This document shows, piece by piece, positions 1 to 6,909 of a stretch of DNA of 64,000 nucleotides (its first letter is position 1; each line of letters opens with the position of its first letter). The DNA comes from CALMBW01 sp963779645 (GTDB lineage: Bacteria; Actinomycetota; CADDZG01; WHSQ01), in assembly GCA_963779645.1 (NCBI GenBank), contig CAVZYX010000015.1, forward strand, positions 124,001 to 188,000. Reading direction: 5' to 3'. The position numbers and the translations under genes are program-made. The notes under the pieces were generated by a model. It was not told the origin of the DNA. It saw nothing but the letters and a program-made list of their open reading frames with translations, and made no database searches.

Positions 1-81
1 GTCTTGCGACGGGGCGGCTCGTAGATAGGCGCCCAACCCCCGGAGCAGCGCGAGTGCGACGTCCTCGGGCAGGGCATCCAC
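1..81 (-). CDS. Hypothetical protein, N-terminal fragment
   Basis: Only the first 27 codons lie in the window; the gene runs off the left edge. The frame opens with GTG at 81, immediately after the TAG stop (82-84) of the CoA-transferase gene, so the two are probably co-transcribed and translationally coupled. The visible N-terminus (VDALPEDVALALLRGLGAYL) shows no recognisable motif. I do not recognise the gene; the abutting start codon and clean codon use are the only support. Confidence 0.45.
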   Translation of the reverse strand, partial: MDALPEDVALALLRGLGAYLRAAPSQD

Positions 82-1263
82 CTAAACGACACCATCGGCT
101 CGCAGGGCCTCGACGTCGGCGGATCCGAGGCCGAGTTCCTTGAGAACCTCTTCGGTGTGCTCGCCGAGTCGAGGCGGAGGTAGGCGATCGACCTTCCCGG
201 GCGCGCCCTCCACCTTGATGGGGTTACCGACGTGACGCCAGTCACCAACACCTTCGATCTTCGTGTCGAAAACCATCTCGCGATGAAGGACCTGCTCGTC
301 TTCGAAAGCTTCGCTGAAGCTGTTAACGGGGCCAACACACACGTCCGCATCTCCGAGGTTCTCGAGCCATTCGGCTCTCGTGCGCGTCTTGAAGAGAGCT
401 TCGAGTTCTTGGATCACTTCGTTACGACGTTCACCCATCGCGAACGCATCGTCTTTGAGATCGGGTCTTTGCAACGCAGCGCATAGCGCCGACCAGAACT
501 GTGGTTCGAGCGCTCCGACGGTCAGCCACCCGTCCTTGGCCGGATAGACGCGGTAACACGGGTATTTCCCGGAGAGGTGCATTAACTCGGGCTTCGGGTT
601 CTCTCCGCTGGTGACGAACTCGGCGGCATGGATCGAGAGCCAAGACATAGCGCCGTCCATCATCGAGATGTCACAGAAGTCGCCTCGCCCTGATGTGTTC
701 CGGCGCTGGAGGGCCGCGAGGATCGCGATGACCGCGGACATGCCTCCACCGGCCATGTCCCCGATCTGTACGCCCGGGATAACCGGACGGTCGTCTTCAC
801 GTCCGATGATCGACAGAGCTCCCGAGTAACCGATGTAGTTGTTGTCGTGCCCTGCCGTTTGCGATCGCGGACCTGTTTGGCCGTATCCGGTGATCGCGCA
901 GTAGATGAGTTTCGGGTAACGCTCGCTGAGTTGCTCGTACCCAACACCCAGTCTGTTGAGAACCCCCGGGCGGAAGCTCTCGATGACCACGTCGAACCGC
1001 CCCGCAAGGTCGAGGAGGATGTCGCGCCCTCTTTCCGTCTTGAGATTGAGCGTCACCGATCGCTTGTTGCGGTTAAGCGCGATGTGCGAGGCCGACAGGT
1101 CGCCGACGATCGGTGGCGTCCAACGGATGTAGTCGCCCTTGCCGGGCTCCTCGAGCTTCACGACGTCAGCGCCGAGGTCCGCCAGTATCAAGGTGGCGTA
1201 CCCGCCCGGAAGAAGCCGGGTGAGGTCGAGGACCTTGAGACCCGCTAGGGGCCCCTCCGTCAC
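82..1263 (-). CDS. CaiB/BaiF family CoA-transferase (alpha-methylacyl-CoA racemase-like)
   Basis: This 393-residue cytosolic enzyme belongs to the class III CoA-transferase/AMACR family. The N-terminus (GPLAGLKVLDLTRLLPG) is the typical family opening, followed by DLGADVVKLEEPGKGDYIR, part of the CoA-binding Rossmann half. The His of GHDNNYIGYSG (residue 139) and the Asp of GDMAGGG (residue 169) match the proton-shuttling pair of alpha-methylacyl-CoA racemases, so racemisation of branched-chain acyl-CoA is likelier than CoA transfer. The substrate cannot be told from the sequence. It starts with GTG and overlaps the stop of the upstream zinc-ribbon gene by four bases (GTGA), so it is the second gene of a small operon. 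Length is normal and no defect is seen. Confidence 0.88.
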   Translation of the reverse strand: MTEGPLAGLKVLDLTRLLPGGYATLILADLGADVVKLEEPGKGDYIRWTPPIVGDLSASHIALNRNKRSVTLNLKTERGRDILLDLAGRFDVVIESFRPGVLNRLGVGYEQLSERYPKLIYCAITGYGQTGPRSQTAGHDNNYIGYSGALSIIGREDDRPVIPGVQIGDMAGGGMSAVIAILAALQRRNTSGRGDFCDISMMDGAMSWLSIHAAEFVTSGENPKPELMHLSGKYPCYRVYPAKDGWLTVGALEPQFWSALCAALQRPDLKDDAFAMGERRNEVIQELEALFKTRTRAEWLENLGDADVCVGPVNSFSEAFEDEQVLHREMVFDTKIEGVGDWRHVGNPIKVEGAPGKVDRLPPPRLGEHTEEVLKELGLGSADVEALRADGVV

Positions 1264-1475
1264 TTCGCTTCGCTCCCGGAATGAGCCTCTTCAACGACCT
1301 CGGTCGAGTCGCACCACCGGCAGACGATCTTCTCGATGCTCCGCTCGAACACCTCTTCTTCCTCGATCGAGTCCTCGCCCGCCAGCGAGAAGTGGTGGAA
1401 GGACCGCACCTTCTTGGTCTCGTAGAAGTCGAAACGGGTCTTGTTTCCGCAGGCGTCGCACCGGTAGATGGCCAT
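1260..1475 (-). CDS. Small zinc-ribbon protein
   Basis: A 71-residue protein starting MAIYRCDACG. Two CxxC pairs, Cys6/Cys9 and Cys52/Cys55, look like a four-cysteine zinc site framing an acidic middle (EDSIEEEEVFE). The frame extends upstream without a stop, but that part would overlap the nuclease gene on the other strand, so the ATG at 1475 is chosen. A TATACA box lies five bases before it and there is no ribosome-binding site, so it may be leaderless. It overlaps the CoA-transferase gene by four bases. The function is unknown; a nucleic-acid or metal-binding accessory role is only a guess. Confidence 0.7.
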   Translation of the reverse strand: MAIYRCDACGNKTRFDFYETKKVRSFHHFSLAGEDSIEEEEVFERSIEKIVCRWCDSTEVVEEAHSGSEAK

Positions 1476-1514
1476 GCCCCTGTATAGCAGCGGCTGGAGC
1501 ATGTGAGGCGGTGC

Positions 1515-1544
1515 TTGAAGTATCGAACATATGTTCGCTATCGT
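1515..1544 (+). promoter_or_regulatory. SOS promoter of the exonuclease/GIY-YIG gene
   Basis: TTGAAG (1515-1520) and TATCGT (1539-1544) are 18 bases apart, and the ATG follows six bases after the second box. The LexA box lies in the spacer, where bound LexA would block RNA polymerase. Confidence 0.6.
1523..1538. promoter_or_regulatory. LexA (SOS) operator
   Basis: The perfect palindrome CGAACATATGTTCG (1524-1537) matches the LexA box of Gram-positive bacteria and actinobacteria, CGAAC-N4-GTTCG. It lies 13 bases before the start of a DNA-processing nuclease gene, where an SOS operator would be expected. Confidence 0.85.
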
Positions 1545-1550
1545 GCTTGG

Positions 1551-3164
1551 ATGGCTATCCACCTCCAGCGGTCGTTCGAGGAACTCGGCACTCCCCTGGC
1601 CGAAGTGACCTTCTGCGTGGTCGACCTCGAGACGACGGGTGGCTCGCACATGGATGGGATCACCGAGGTCGGCGCCGTGAAGGTGTGCGGGGGCCGCGTG
1701 GTCGGAACGTTCCACACGCTGGTGGATCCGGGGCACCCGGTGCCCGCGTTCATCCGCCTTCTAACGGGGATCACCGACGACATGCTGGTAGAGGCTCCGG
1801 CGATCTCCGCCGTGTTGCCTTCCTTCGTGGAGTTCGTCGGCGATGCGGTGATCGTGGCGCACAACGCTCGATTCGATGTGGGCTTCTTGAACGCGGCCCT
1901 CGCTGCCGAGTCTTACGAATTGCTGTCGAATGCGGTCGTAGACACCGCTCTTCTTGCGCGCAAGATCCTTGCCGGCGAGGTTCCCAATCACAAGTTGTCG
2001 ACGCTTGCCTCTCACCTACGGACTGCGCACCGGCCAGAGCATCGTGCTTACGCCGATGTGCTCGCGACGATTGACGTGTTGCATCACCTGATCGAACGGG
2101 TCGCCGGGTACGGAGTCACTACGCTCGAGGATCTGCTCAAGATCTCGGCAACGCGGATGGACGGCTCGTTCTCGAAGATCCGTCTGGCCGATGAGCTCCC
2201 CAACCGGATGGGGGTGTATCGATTTCTAGGGCCACGGGGGAACACCCTCTACATCGGGAAAGCGACCGACATACGCACCCGCGTCCGTTCCTACTTCTAC
2301 GGCGACCCTCGGCGCAGGATCCGCGATCTCCTGCGCGAGACGCAATCGATCGAGGCGCGTGTCTACGAAACGCTGTTGGAGGCTGAGGTTGCGGAGGCGC
2401 GCGCGATCGCAGCCGAACTTCCTCCGTACAACCGCGCGGGCAAACGCGGGCGCGATTGGTACGTGCGGGTGACTTTGGGGAAACGAGCGAAGGTGGGGGC
2501 CGCTCGAGTTCCCAAAGATGACGGCGACATCTATCTCGGCCCTTTCGCGTCTATGCGCACCGTGCGGACGTTGCTCGACGCACTTCGCGACGCTGCTCGC
2601 ATCCATCGCTGCACGGATCCGCGGAAGTGTTCGTCGTGTCCGTTCTCGGCTATGGGAACCTGCGCCGGATCGGATTCGCAGCGCGACGAGTTGCGAGTGA
2701 TAGCGGCGGCGTTCGCCGGTGACCCCCTCCCAGCGTTGCGATCGGTGTCGTCGCGGATGGGCAAGTTGGCGCGGGCCGAGAGGTTCGAGGAGGCGGCCGA
2801 GGTTCGGTCTCGGGGTGAGCTGCTGGAATCGTCGTTGCGCCGGGGGTCCGAGGCGGCCGGCCTCAGGGATGCAGGCGACGTGGTTCTGGGCGTCGGCTCG
2901 CGTGCGTTGCTGGTGCGAGGGGGGTTGCTCACCGCGGCGACGAGCCTGGAACGGGGGGAATTTGCGGCGTGCGAGAGGTTGCGGGCCGCGCCCGGTGCAG
3001 TGACTCCTAGTCGTTACCTGACTCCGGCTCAACAGCGCGAAGCGAAGGTGATCACCTCGTGGCTGCGTAAGGGGGCCGAGCCCGTGCGCGTTCTGTTCGC
3101 AGAAAGAGCGTGGGCGCTGCCCATATCGAGCGCGCCCACGGGACTATTTATGGTGCGGAGCTAA
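1551..3164 (+). CDS. DEDDh exonuclease fused to a UvrC-like GIY-YIG nuclease
   Basis: A 537-residue DNA-repair nuclease of a type common in actinobacteria. Residues about 15-185 form a DnaQ-like DEDDh 3'-5' exonuclease: VVDLETTGG (motif I), VAHNARFDVGFL (motif II) and HRAYADVLAT (motif III). Residues about 210-300 form a GIY-YIG endonuclease domain resembling UvrC/Cho (MGVYRFL, then TLYIGKATDIRTRVRSYF). A UvrC-like cysteine-containing segment (CTDPRKCSSCPF) follows. The ATG at 1551 is chosen because it comes six bases after a -10 box and gives the usual family N-terminus; longer frames would begin inside the promoter. There is no ribosome-binding site, so the mRNA is probably leaderless. A LexA box in the promoter indicates SOS induction. 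Confidence 0.9.
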   Translation: MAIHLQRSFEELGTPLAEVTFCVVDLETTGGSHMDGITEVGAVKVCGGRVVGTFHTLVDPGHPVPAFIRLLTGITDDMLVEAPAISAVLPSFVEFVGDAVIVAHNARFDVGFLNAALAAESYELLSNAVVDTALLARKILAGEVPNHKLSTLASHLRTAHRPEHRAYADVLATIDVLHHLIERVAGYGVTTLEDLLKISATRMDGSFSKIRLADELPNRMGVYRFLGPRGNTLYIGKATDIRTRVRSYFYGDPRRRIRDLLRETQSIEARVYETLLEAEVAEARAIAAELPPYNRAGKRGRDWYVRVTLGKRAKVGAARVPKDDGDIYLGPFASMRTVRTLLDALRDAARIHRCTDPRKCSSCPFSAMGTCAGSDSQRDELRVIAAAFAGDPLPALRSVSSRMGKLARAERFEEAAEVRSRGELLESSLRRGSEAAGLRDAGDVVLGVGSRALLVRGGLLTAATSLERGEFAACERLRAAPGAVTPSRYLTPAQQREAKVITSWLRKGAEPVRVLFAERAWALPISSAPTGLFMVRS

Positions 3165-3174
3165 GCCAGCCTGG

Positions 3175-3247
3175 ATTCCTTGGCGAATCAGCCTCAATTC
3201 CTTGGCGAATCAGCCTCAAATAGTGATGCTGCTTTTAGTAGAAAACC
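3175..3247. repeat. Convergent-gene repeat, copy 1 (half palindrome plus tandem 22-mer)
   Basis: This sequence fills the gap between two convergent genes. It holds two exact tandem copies of a 22-base unit (3176-3197 and 3198-3219, containing TTGGCGAATCAGCC) followed by a 30-base arm (3218-3247, containing CTGCTTTTAGTAGAAAACC). The arm matches 36001-36030 at 26 of 30 positions, and its complement matches 35887-35916. It probably works as a transcription end point or is a small dispersed element. Confidence 0.75.
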
Positions 3248-3248
3248 G

Positions 3249-3920
3249 TTAGCAGGTGATGTTGCGGGTGCGGGCTACTCCGTCTAGCAGTTTGTAGATG
3301 GCCGCAGCTCCGGCAGCCGCTCCGGCTTCTGCTTCGGCTAGCGAAGATTCATCCGTTACGACGGATGAGAGGGCCGCGGATAGTTCGGCGGTGTGCTCGA
3401 CGTCGAGCTCGCCGTGCAACTCGAAGTACTTCACTCCGTCGCCGTCGATCCCGTACAGCTCGCGAAGGCCGCGCACCTTGGTGTCTGCGACAGCCGGGGT
3501 CTGGGACTCGTAGCCGTAGATCATCCCTAGGCCGAAGGCCGCGGAGCCCGTTGCGATCTTCTCGGAGAAGTCCGTGACGCATCCGGTGGTCTCGGGTTCG
3601 GGGATCGAGGCGATGACCTCGACGGCGTCGGCGCCTACCGCTTCGGCGAACTTCAGCCACAGACCGGCGTGGTCGTCGTCAACCTCATCGGCAAGGTTCG
3701 CCTCGACGATCTCGCGCGGCCCCCCCTCCAACTTCTCCGACAGCGAACGGAGATAGGTGGGGAAAGACTCGACCTGGCGGAAGTACTGAGTCGAATAGAA
3801 GCGCAGATCGTCGGTCGTTAGGGTCCCGGCCGTCCACGCCTTGTAGAACGGGTGGTTGAGAAGCCGGGTGTCTTCGGTCGCCGTGTCCAGCCGTGTCGCG
3901 ATCTCTGTTGCAGAAAACAT
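3249..3920 (-). CDS. CADD/PqqC-like iron enzyme (putative p-aminobenzoate synthase)
   Basis: A 223-residue helical protein of the TenA/PqqC/CADD superfamily. The N-terminus HPFYKAW, then YSTQYFRQVESFPTYL, and the C-terminal half (GMIYGYESQTPAVADTK, YFELHGELDVEH) are hallmarks of CADD-type proteins, which make p-aminobenzoate for folate from a tyrosine of their own chain. Likely metal ligands are E79 or H84, E138, H169, D173 and H176, with Tyr137 next to E138 as in the family. The ATG at 3920 is preceded by GGAGG at good spacing; the longer frame is non-homologous. It lies 49 bases downstream of trpD on the same strand. The assignment to the superfamily is strong; the exact reaction is inferred from the family. 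Confidence 0.8.
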   Translation of the reverse strand: MFSATEIATRLDTATEDTRLLNHPFYKAWTAGTLTTDDLRFYSTQYFRQVESFPTYLRSLSEKLEGGPREIVEANLADEVDDDHAGLWLKFAEAVGADAVEVIASIPEPETTGCVTDFSEKIATGSAAFGLGMIYGYESQTPAVADTKVRGLRELYGIDGDGVKYFELHGELDVEHTAELSAALSSVVTDESSLAEAEAGAAAGAAAIYKLLDGVARTRNITC

Positions 3921-3969
3921 CTGGCCTCCCTCTCCGGATACGTTCGAAAGCTCGTTTCTCCGAAGAACC

Positions 3970-5004
3970 CTAAACGGAGGCCGATCGAGATACGTCCACC
4001 CATCGCTGAAGTGTTTCGCGAGCTGCTCCGGAATCGATCGCTTCCCGAGCAAACTCCAGTCCGCCTTCCAGATCCTTCGCCCGCCCGGCCGCAAGAAGTC
4101 CGGCCGCGGCATTCAGGACGACGATGTCGCGCCGAGCACCCGTCTCCCCCGCGAGTACCCCGGTTAGAAGGGTCGCGTTCTCTTCCGCAGTCCCTCCGGC
4201 AAGGTCGGCTCGTGTGGCCTGCGCCAATCCCAGGGACGAAGGGTCAAGTGTTCGTTCGCTGATCTCTCCCTGGAAAAGTTCGACGATCCGAGACGGCCCC
4301 GTTGTGGATAACTCGTCGAGGCCGTCCTGACCGTGGAAGGCGACGACACGGATAGAACCCAAACGGTCGAGTGTGTCCACCATCTTGTCGAGCATCTTCG
4401 GATCGGAGACCCCCAACGCCTGGAAGCGTGCCTCTGCGGGGTTCGTGAGGGGGCCGAGGAAGTTGAAGATCGTCGCGATGCCAAGCTCGCGCCGGGTGAT
4501 CCCCGCATGGCGCATGGCCGGGTGGAACACAGGTGCGAAGCAGAATCCGATCCCCGCCTCGGCGATGCACTGCTCGACCCCGGACGACGGGAGATCGATG
4601 ACTACGCCGAGCGCCTCAAGCACATCCGCGGAACCCGCTTTCGAGCTCGCCGCTCGGTTGCCGTGCTTCGCAACCTTCGCCCCGGCCCCCGCGCACACGA
4701 TCGCGGCGGCCGTCGAGACATTGAAGGTCCCCGCTCGGTCGCCCCCCGTGCCGCACGTATCCAGCAGATCGGCTCCTGCGTTGACCTTCTCTGAATAGGC
4801 GCGCATCGTTTTCACGAGGCCGACGACTTCGTCGGTGGTCTCGCCCTTGGCGCGGAGTGCGACCACGAACCCAGCTATCTGAGCCGGACTTGCAGCACCG
4901 TCCATGATCTCCGTCATGGCCGCTGTCGCTTCTGCCTCGGTCAGCGACTCGCCGCCGAGGAGTTTCGTCAGTAGCTTCGGCCAGGGAAAGGTTTGCTCGC
5001 TCAC
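3970..5004 (-). CDS. trpD: Anthranilate phosphoribosyltransferase
   Basis: This 344-residue enzyme joins anthranilate to PRPP in tryptophan synthesis. The PRPP loop DTCGTGGDRAGTFNVST (about residues 82-98), KHGNRAASSKAGSADVLEAL and the conserved ITRRELGIATIFNFLGPLTN segment are all intact, and the length is normal. It starts with GTG and overlaps the stop of the M20 peptidase gene by four bases (GTGA), so the two are translationally coupled. No other trp gene lies nearby, while a CADD-type p-aminobenzoate enzyme follows directly. TrpD is therefore either a stand-alone trp gene or works on a related aromatic amine; the sequence itself looks like a normal TrpD. Confidence 0.93.
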   Translation of the reverse strand: MSEQTFPWPKLLTKLLGGESLTEAEATAAMTEIMDGAASPAQIAGFVVALRAKGETTDEVVGLVKTMRAYSEKVNAGADLLDTCGTGGDRAGTFNVSTAAAIVCAGAGAKVAKHGNRAASSKAGSADVLEALGVVIDLPSSGVEQCIAEAGIGFCFAPVFHPAMRHAGITRRELGIATIFNFLGPLTNPAEARFQALGVSDPKMLDKMVDTLDRLGSIRVVAFHGQDGLDELSTTGPSRIVELFQGEISERTLDPSSLGLAQATRADLAGGTAEENATLLTGVLAGETGARRDIVVLNAAAGLLAAGRAKDLEGGLEFAREAIDSGAARETLQRWVDVSRSASV

Positions 5005-6179
5005 CGCGCCTCCAACAGGCGACTGAACATCGCTGCATAGGACAACGCCCCGATCGATAGCTCCTCGAGATCTATGGACTCCCTCGAGGTGTGAGCAAGT
5101 TGGATATCCCCCGGACCGCAGACGATCACATCGGCCCCCGTTTCGGCGATGAAGCGTGCGTCCGACGCTCCGCGAAAGCCGATGATGTCCGGCTCGGATC
5201 CGGCCACCTCGGCGATGCCGGCAACCGCTTCACGAACGACCCGGGCGGAATCGGGTACCTCGAATGGATCGCCCATCTGCACGACGTCGAGGGTCGCTTT
5301 GATCTCGGGGAATCTCTTCCTGGCGAGTTCGATCGCGTCTTCGATCGTCGCCAGCATCGAGTCTGCGGTTTCGCCGGGGATGATCCGCCTATCTACCTCG
5401 ATCGTGCAACTCGCCGGGATGATGTTGAGCTTCTCGCCCCCATGGATGGTGCCGACGCTCACGGTGGGGCGCCCTAGAAGAGGGTGTTCCATGTCGGGCA
5501 AGGTCTCTTCAAGCCTCAAGACGAGTTCGGCCATATGTCTGACCGCACTGACTCCCCGTTCGGGGGCAGAACCATGGCCCGCGATCCCGTGGGTAGTGAT
5601 CTTCAGCCACGCGATCCCCCGCTGCGCGCGCACGACCCGCATCGAAGTGGGCTCGCCGACGATCCCAACGTTCGGTCTTATCGCGCCTTCTTCGATGAGA
5701 GGAGCGGCCCCCTTGAAGCCGCCGCTCTCTTCATCCGCTACCAAGGCGAGTTCCAACGTTCCGTCGAAACCGACCCCTGCAGTTTTCATGATCGCGACGG
5801 CTTCGAGAGCTGCAGCGCAGGGACCTTTCGCATCGGAACTTCCGCGGCCGTGGAGTCGGCCGTCACGTATTTCGCCCGAATAAGGGTCGCCCTCCCATAA
5901 CGCGGCATCGCCTGCAGGAACAACATCGATGTGCGAGCAGAACGTGAGCGTCGGCCCGTCGCCGCCACGCCAGCGCGCCACGATGCTCGGGCGGCCCGGC
6001 TCATATTCGTGCTCGCTCACCTCGAGGCCGAGCTCGTCGCAGAAAGCACCTGCGATCGCAGCAGACTCCTTCTCTTCCCCAGGAGGGTTCTCGGACGGAG
6101 AGCGGACCAGGGCGACCAAGCGCCCGATCAGCCGGTCTCTATCCAGAGCTTGCGCGTATCGCCGTGTGAGATCGCTCAT
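5001..6179 (-). CDS. M20 family metallopeptidase (ArgE/DapE-like)
   Basis: A 392-residue zinc-dependent amidohydrolase. SHIDVVPAGD supplies the first zinc His and neighbouring Asp, GRGSSDAKG the bridging Asp, ADEESGG the catalytic Glu pair, GEPTSMRVV another ligand region and LAHTSRESIDLEEL the last His near the C-terminus. The lid/dimerisation domain lies around residues 185-300. Relatives include acetylornithine deacetylase, succinyl-diaminopimelate desuccinylase and various N-acyl amino acid hydrolases; the sequence does not separate these. ATG at 6179; the gene is coupled to trpD downstream. It diverges from a small membrane-protein gene across 20 bases, so the promoters must overlap. Confidence 0.88.
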   Translation of the reverse strand: MSDLTRRYAQALDRDRLIGRLVALVRSPSENPPGEEKESAAIAGAFCDELGLEVSEHEYEPGRPSIVARWRGGDGPTLTFCSHIDVVPAGDAALWEGDPYSGEIRDGRLHGRGSSDAKGPCAAALEAVAIMKTAGVGFDGTLELALVADEESGGFKGAAPLIEEGAIRPNVGIVGEPTSMRVVRAQRGIAWLKITTHGIAGHGSAPERGVSAVRHMAELVLRLEETLPDMEHPLLGRPTVSVGTIHGGEKLNIIPASCTIEVDRRIIPGETADSMLATIEDAIELARKRFPEIKATLDVVQMGDPFEVPDSARVVREAVAGIAEVAGSEPDIIGFRGASDARFIAETGADVIVCGPGDIQLAHTSRESIDLEELSIGALSYAAMFSRLLEAR

Positions 6180-6199
6180 CGTGTAAGAGGATTGGAGGG

Positions 6200-6409
6200 A
6201 TGACTCGCTATCAGGTGTTCCTCCTCATCGTGCTGATCCTGTGGCCCTTCGTGATCATGGGAGTGCTCTTCCTCATGAGCAAACTCGAAACGTATGTGGC
6301 CAGGCTCGACGCCGATAATCCTGAAGAAGCCGGGCTCGAACCGGTCAGTGGTGAAGCCCCCGATCGTGAGGTCCGGATCGTTTTCGGCGACAAGGTTGTC
6401 GGCGACTGA
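6200..6409 (+). CDS. Small single-pass membrane protein
   Basis: A 69-residue protein with one strong N-terminal membrane helix (YQVFLLIVLILWPFVIMGVL) and an acidic C-terminal tail (LDADNPEEAG, GEAPDREVRIVFGDKVVGD). Purine-rich AGAGGA and GGAGGG stretches precede the ATG and could serve as ribosome-binding sites. An open frame of similar length exists on the other strand but has no such features. The function is unknown; its neighbours do not point to a role. Confidence 0.6.
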   Translation: MTRYQVFLLIVLILWPFVIMGVLFLMSKLETYVARLDADNPEEAGLEPVSGEAPDREVRIVFGDKVVGD

Positions 6410-6427
6410 GTCACTCATCCGCGCAGC

Positions 6428-6808
6428 CTATGTTTTCGCGATGCACTCGACCTCGACACGTGCCCCCTTCGGAAGCGCGGCTACCCCGACCGTAGCGCGC
6501 GCTGGTGGTTGATCCCCAACGTAAGCGGCATACGCTTCATTGAACTCGACGAAGTCATCCATGTTGGTAAGGAAAGCGGTGACCTTCACAACCTTGGACC
6601 AGTTCGAACCTGCGGCTTCGAGCACGCCTTGGAGATTGTCGAGACATCGTTCGGTTTCCGCCGCCACCGTGGACGACAACAATTGCCCGGTTCCTGGGTC
6701 GAGCGCGACCTGGCCGGAACAGAAGACCCATCCATCGGACTCGATCGCTTGGCTGTAAGCACCCACTGCGGCCGGAGCAGCCTCCGTCGCAATCACTCTC
6801 TTGCCCAT
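6428..6808 (-). CDS. ridA: RidA family enamine/imine deaminase
   Basis: A 126-residue RidA (YjgF/YER057c/UK114) protein. These trimeric enzymes hydrolyse reactive enamines and imines, such as 2-aminoacrylate from PLP enzymes, and so protect other enzymes. The family opening (APAAVGAYSQAIESDGWVFCSGQ), the VVKVTAFLTNMDDFVEFNEAYAAY core and the catalytic Arg in PPARATVGVAALPKGARVEVE are all present. A clear GGAGGA ribosome-binding site precedes the ATG. It is encoded alone, divergent from the sensor kinase. A threonine dehydratase, a typical source of RidA substrates, lies about 46 kb away in this window, but no operon link exists. Confidence 0.92.
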   Translation of the reverse strand: MGKRVIATEAAPAAVGAYSQAIESDGWVFCSGQVALDPGTGQLLSSTVAAETERCLDNLQGVLEAAGSNWSKVVKVTAFLTNMDDFVEFNEAYAAYVGDQPPARATVGVAALPKGARVEVECIAKT

Positions 6809-6909
6809 TTCGGTCCTCCTTGCTTGCTTTTGATTGAAACGTCAGGATTACCGTGCAGCCTAATGCGGCTGGGCACGGCGGAGGCGATCTTGGGATAGAC
6901 AGGGGTTAG

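Noticed and set aside
2226..3032. A 268-codon frame antisense to the nuclease gene
   Set aside because: The translation is compositionally odd (Arg/Pro/His-rich) and overlaps a clear GIY-YIG gene.
3175..3219. CRISPR-like repeat
   Set aside because: Only two units in direct contact with no spacers; it belongs to the palindromic repeat family instead.
6176..6418. An 80-codon frame opposite the small membrane protein
   Set aside because: It has no ribosome-binding site or hydrophobic segment, while the plus-strand frame has both.
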